In this document: in pieces, positions 61,899 to 64,000 of the stretch
Layout of the letters: each line of letters opens with the position of its first letter
Position numbering within the stretch: position 1 is the first letter of the stretch
Source of the DNA: CAYNLK01 sp964398055
GTDB taxonomy: Bacteria; Chloroflexota; Anaerolineae; 4572-78; J111
Length of the DNA stretch: 64,000 nt
Direction of reading: 5' to 3'
Assembly: GCA_964398055.1 (NCBI GenBank)
Contig: CAYNLK010000006.1
Coordinates: 124,001 to 188,000 of the forward strand
Notes under the pieces: model-generated
What the model was told of the DNA's origin: nothing
Seen by the model: the letters and a program-made list of their open reading frames with translations, nothing else
Database searches by the model: none
Translations under genes and position numbers: made by a program

Positions 61899-61953
61899 TG
61901 AGGCCACCTAAGTTTTATAAGGTCAGGCTTTACTCTGACAAGGAGAGAACAAA

Positions 61954-63129
61954 ATGTCGAAAAACGGAAATCCAAATTATGGGATGCAGCCGGAAAATTT
62001 TGCCCAAATTAAAGTAGTCGGCGTGGGCGGGGGCGGCAGTAATGCGGTGGATCGGATGATTGCCGAAGGACTGCGCGGGGTCGAGTTTGTGGCGGTCAAT
62101 ACCGACGCCCAGGCCCTGCTGATGAGCGCCGCCTCGCAGCGAATCCGCATTGGGGATAAGCTGACCCGCGGCCTGGGCGCCGGCGGTAACCCGGAAATCG
62201 GCATGAAAGCGGCCGAAGAGTCCTCTCAGGAGCTGGAAGAGGTGCTGCGCGGCGCCGATATGGTCTTTGTGACCTGCGGTATGGGTGGCGGCACCGGTAC
62301 CGGCGCCGCCCCGGTAATTGCTGAGATTATCAAAAAGTCCGGGGCGTTGACCATTGGGGTGGTCACCCGGCCCTTTAACTTTGAAGGCAGCCGCCGGCAG
62401 AACATTGCGATGGAGGGCATCGAGAAACTCAAGGAAAGCGTCGATACGCTGATTGTCATCCCCAACGATCGCCTGCTGGAGATTGTTGACAAGAAAGCCA
62501 GTATGACCCAGGCCTTCCGCACGGCGGATGATGTGCTGCGCCAGGGTATCCAGGGCATTTCTGAATTGATTACGGTGCCCGGCCTGATTAACCTTGACTT
62601 TGCCGATGTCCGCTCGATTATGAGCGGCGGCGGCAGCGCCTTGATGGCGGTTGGCGTGGGCCGGGGCGACAACCGGGCCGTCCAGGCCGCCGAAAGCGCC
62701 GTGGCTTCCGCGCTGCTGGATGTTACCATCGAGGGGGCGCAAGGTATTCTATTTAATCTTACCGGCGGGCCTGATTTAAGTCTGTTTGAGGTCAATGAAG
62801 CGGCCGAAATCATCAAGCGTAAGGCTCATCCCGAAGCCAACATCATCTTTGGGGCGGTGATTGACGAAAGTTTGACCGATGAGTTGCGGATCACCCTGAT
62901 TGCAACCGGTTTTGAAACGGCGGCGCAGCGCAAAACTTACGTTACCGGCAAACGCCGCGAAAGTACCGAAACTAATACCAATACCAAGACGATTGTTTTT
63001 CCTCAAACCAAAGTCAGGGAAATTCGCCCCCGCGAAGAGCAGCCGCGCCGTGAACCGGTATACGACCCCGAAGATTTGGAAGTGCCGACTTTCTTACGCA
63101 AACGGATGCAAGACCGGCGGGTTTCTTAA
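61954..63129 (+). CDS. ftsZ: Cell division protein FtsZ
   Basis: 391 residues. Tubulin fold with IKVVGVGGGGSNAVDRMI, AVNTDAQAL, the GTP signature CGMGGGTGTGAAP and T7 loop FADVRSIM. A linker of about 45 residues leads to the conserved C-terminal peptide LEVPTFLRKRM. It polymerises into the Z-ring. AAGGAG precedes the ATG, and a small GTCAG/CTGAC stem (61922-61939) lies immediately before that site and may affect translation. Confidence 0.98.
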   Translation: MSKNGNPNYGMQPENFAQIKVVGVGGGGSNAVDRMIAEGLRGVEFVAVNTDAQALLMSAASQRIRIGDKLTRGLGAGGNPEIGMKAAEESSQELEEVLRGADMVFVTCGMGGGTGTGAAPVIAEIIKKSGALTIGVVTRPFNFEGSRRQNIAMEGIEKLKESVDTLIVIPNDRLLEIVDKKASMTQAFRTADDVLRQGIQGISELITVPGLINLDFADVRSIMSGGGSALMAVGVGRGDNRAVQAAESAVASALLDVTIEGAQGILFNLTGGPDLSLFEVNEAAEIIKRKAHPEANIIFGAVIDESLTDELRITLIATGFETAAQRKTYVTGKRRESTETNTNTKTIVFPQTKVREIRPREEQPRREPVYDPEDLEVPTFLRKRMQDRRVS

Positions 63130-63233
63130 TAATGCTTACTACGTTTGTTTGCTCCTATTGACCGGGAACAAGCGTTTCCTCCTATGACCCGGGTGTGGCG
63201 GGTCAAAGAAATACCACACACCGCATCCCCACT

Positions 63234-63269
63234 GCGCCTCTGGTCCTCTCACCAGAGGCGCTCTTTTTT
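63234..63269 (+). terminator. Intrinsic terminator of the dcw cluster
   Basis: Stem GCGCCTCTGG (63234-63243) / CCAGAGGCGC (63252-63261), loop of 8 nt, then TCTTTTTT. Confidence 0.93.
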
Positions 63270-63298
63270 CATAACTATTTTTCAATCTTTGATTGTTG

Positions 63299-63307
63299 TG
63301 CTAAAAT
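63299..63307 (+). promoter_or_regulatory. Extended -10 of the last gene
   Basis: TGCTAAAAT, 10 nt before ATG 63318. The -35 is weak. Another case of a very short leader. Confidence 0.4.
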
Positions 63308-63317
63308 TTATAGCCTT

Positions 63318-64000
63318 ATGTTTGTGAGTCTCTTTTCTCCCCTGGCGCCGGCGGCGGTATTGCTGTTGGGCGCTTTCATTTTGTCTGTGATGTTCCCCCG
63401 CCTGCCGGACCGCTGGCGTTCTCACCGGTTGGGGGGCAGTTTTGGCGCGCCAGCCCTGGTTGGCCTGGCGATATTGACAGTATTGGGCACGCGCCTGGCG
63501 GTTGAAACCGACACTTTAGCTCAGGAGTTGGAACTGGTATCGGGCTGGAATTTTTCTTCCGTCGACTCCGTGGCCGCCTTGACTGTCCGGGCCGATCTCC
63601 TCAGCCTGGCCTTTTTAACCCTGACTCTCCTGATTTTACTGGCCTTGACCCTGGCCAACTCGGCCAGTCCGGCTAAGCCAGCCAATATGTCGGCCTGGCT
63701 GGCTTTGGGCGCGGCCGCCTGTTTGCTGTTTGTGTCGGCCAACGGCTTGACGATTGGCTACGCGGTCCTTCTCTTTGATCTTGTGGCGATGATCTTCTGG
63801 TGGCAGCGCGGCCAGGCCAACCTGGGCGTGGCCCGTCTGTTCTTGGGTGTTTTTACCGCCAGTGGTTTAGCTTTGGTTTCTTTGGATGTAACCACTGGCA
63901 ACGCTCTGTTGGGGGTGGCCCTGTGGTTGCGGTTAGGTTTGTACCCCCTCATCGAGACTGTACAGCCGGCGTTGGGTAAAGCGAACGGTTATTTGGTTCA
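63318..64000 (+). CDS. Polytopic membrane protein, possibly NADH dehydrogenase/antiporter-like subunit (partial)
   Basis: The frame is open to the window end (227 codons). At least six hydrophobic segments occur, with VRADLLSLAFLTLTLLILLALTL-like character after an acidic residue, WWQRGQAN and WLRLGLYPLIET. The order of a polar D-x-L-S loop and later short loops recalls the proton-channel subunits NuoL/M/N, but the key lysine helices are not yet visible. Identification is tentative. Confidence 0.5.
   Translation, partial: MFVSLFSPLAPAAVLLLGAFILSVMFPRLPDRWRSHRLGGSFGAPALVGLAILTVLGTRLAVETDTLAQELELVSGWNFSSVDSVAALTVRADLLSLAFLTLTLLILLALTLANSASPAKPANMSAWLALGAAACLLFVSANGLTIGYAVLLFDLVAMIFWWQRGQANLGVARLFLGVFTASGLALVSLDVTTGNALLGVALWLRLGLYPLIETVQPALGKANGYLV

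Noticed and set aside
1..64000. tRNA, rRNA or tmRNA genes, insertion sequences, prophage and integrase attachment sites
   Set aside because: No T-loop-like GTTCGAATC contexts with cloverleaf partners, no rRNA-like stretches and no transposase or integrase motifs were seen on either strand.

Overview
The window reads as a chromosomal scaffold piece from a GC-rich, probably monoderm bacterium. I infer Chloroflexota (Anaerolineae or a neighbouring class), most likely from a metagenome assembly. The basis is protein flavour and gene order: a long dcw cluster without lipid A or outer-membrane genes, RNase Y, class III fructose-1,6-bisphosphatase, DUF2085 and DUF2142-like membrane proteins, several corrinoid methyltransferase parts, and many GTG starts. 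No similarity search could be run, so the taxon is an inference. One 100-N gap (22526-22625) is present and looks artificial.

Layout. 1-5.5 kb: end of a secreted-type protein, an FHA/zinc-ribbon protein, a coiled-coil membrane protein, a two-gene exopolysaccharide unit (glycosyltransferase and sugar-phosphate transferase), and a toxin-antitoxin pair whose PIN toxin is frameshifted. 5.5-11.6 kb: RNase H, then a corrinoid C1 module made of a GntR regulator and corrinoid protein facing a DUF1638 / MtrH-like / corrinoid protein / UroD-like operon across a shared promoter region. 11.7-15.1 kb: a GT-C membrane protein, a zinc phospholipase-like protein and a stand-alone TIR protein. 15.4-25.5 kb: a probable sugar or sugar-acid catabolic operon with SorC regulator, AroE-like dehydrogenase, RbsA/RbsC-type ABC transporter, epimerase, binding lipoprotein, 2-hydroxyacid dehydrogenase and FGGY kinase.

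25.5-44 kb: fructose bisphosphatase with an overlapping AbrB-type antitoxin, a molybdopterin oxidoreductase coupled to a Mut7-C nuclease-like protein, recA-recX-rny, an ABC/FtsX/lipocalin-like export unit on the minus strand, DUF2085, and gmd-rmd for GDP-D-rhamnose. 44-63.1 kb: a near-complete dcw cluster (mraZ, rsmH, ftsL-like, ftsI, murF, mraY, murD, ftsW, murG, cvpA-like, murC, murB, ddl, ftsQ, ftsA, ftsZ) that lacks murE and carries two small unrecognised genes. After its terminator a membrane protein runs off the window end.

Across the window, several gene borders carry heptanucleotide tandem repeats, and several genes have a near-consensus -10 box so close to the start codon that leaderless transcripts are likely. 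Best candidates for new biology: the two-corrinoid-protein methyltransferase module with its structured leader, the SorC operon with a diverged AroE-like enzyme, the promoter-terminator cassette directly before recX, the conserved-looking small genes in the dcw cluster, and the heptamer repeat family.
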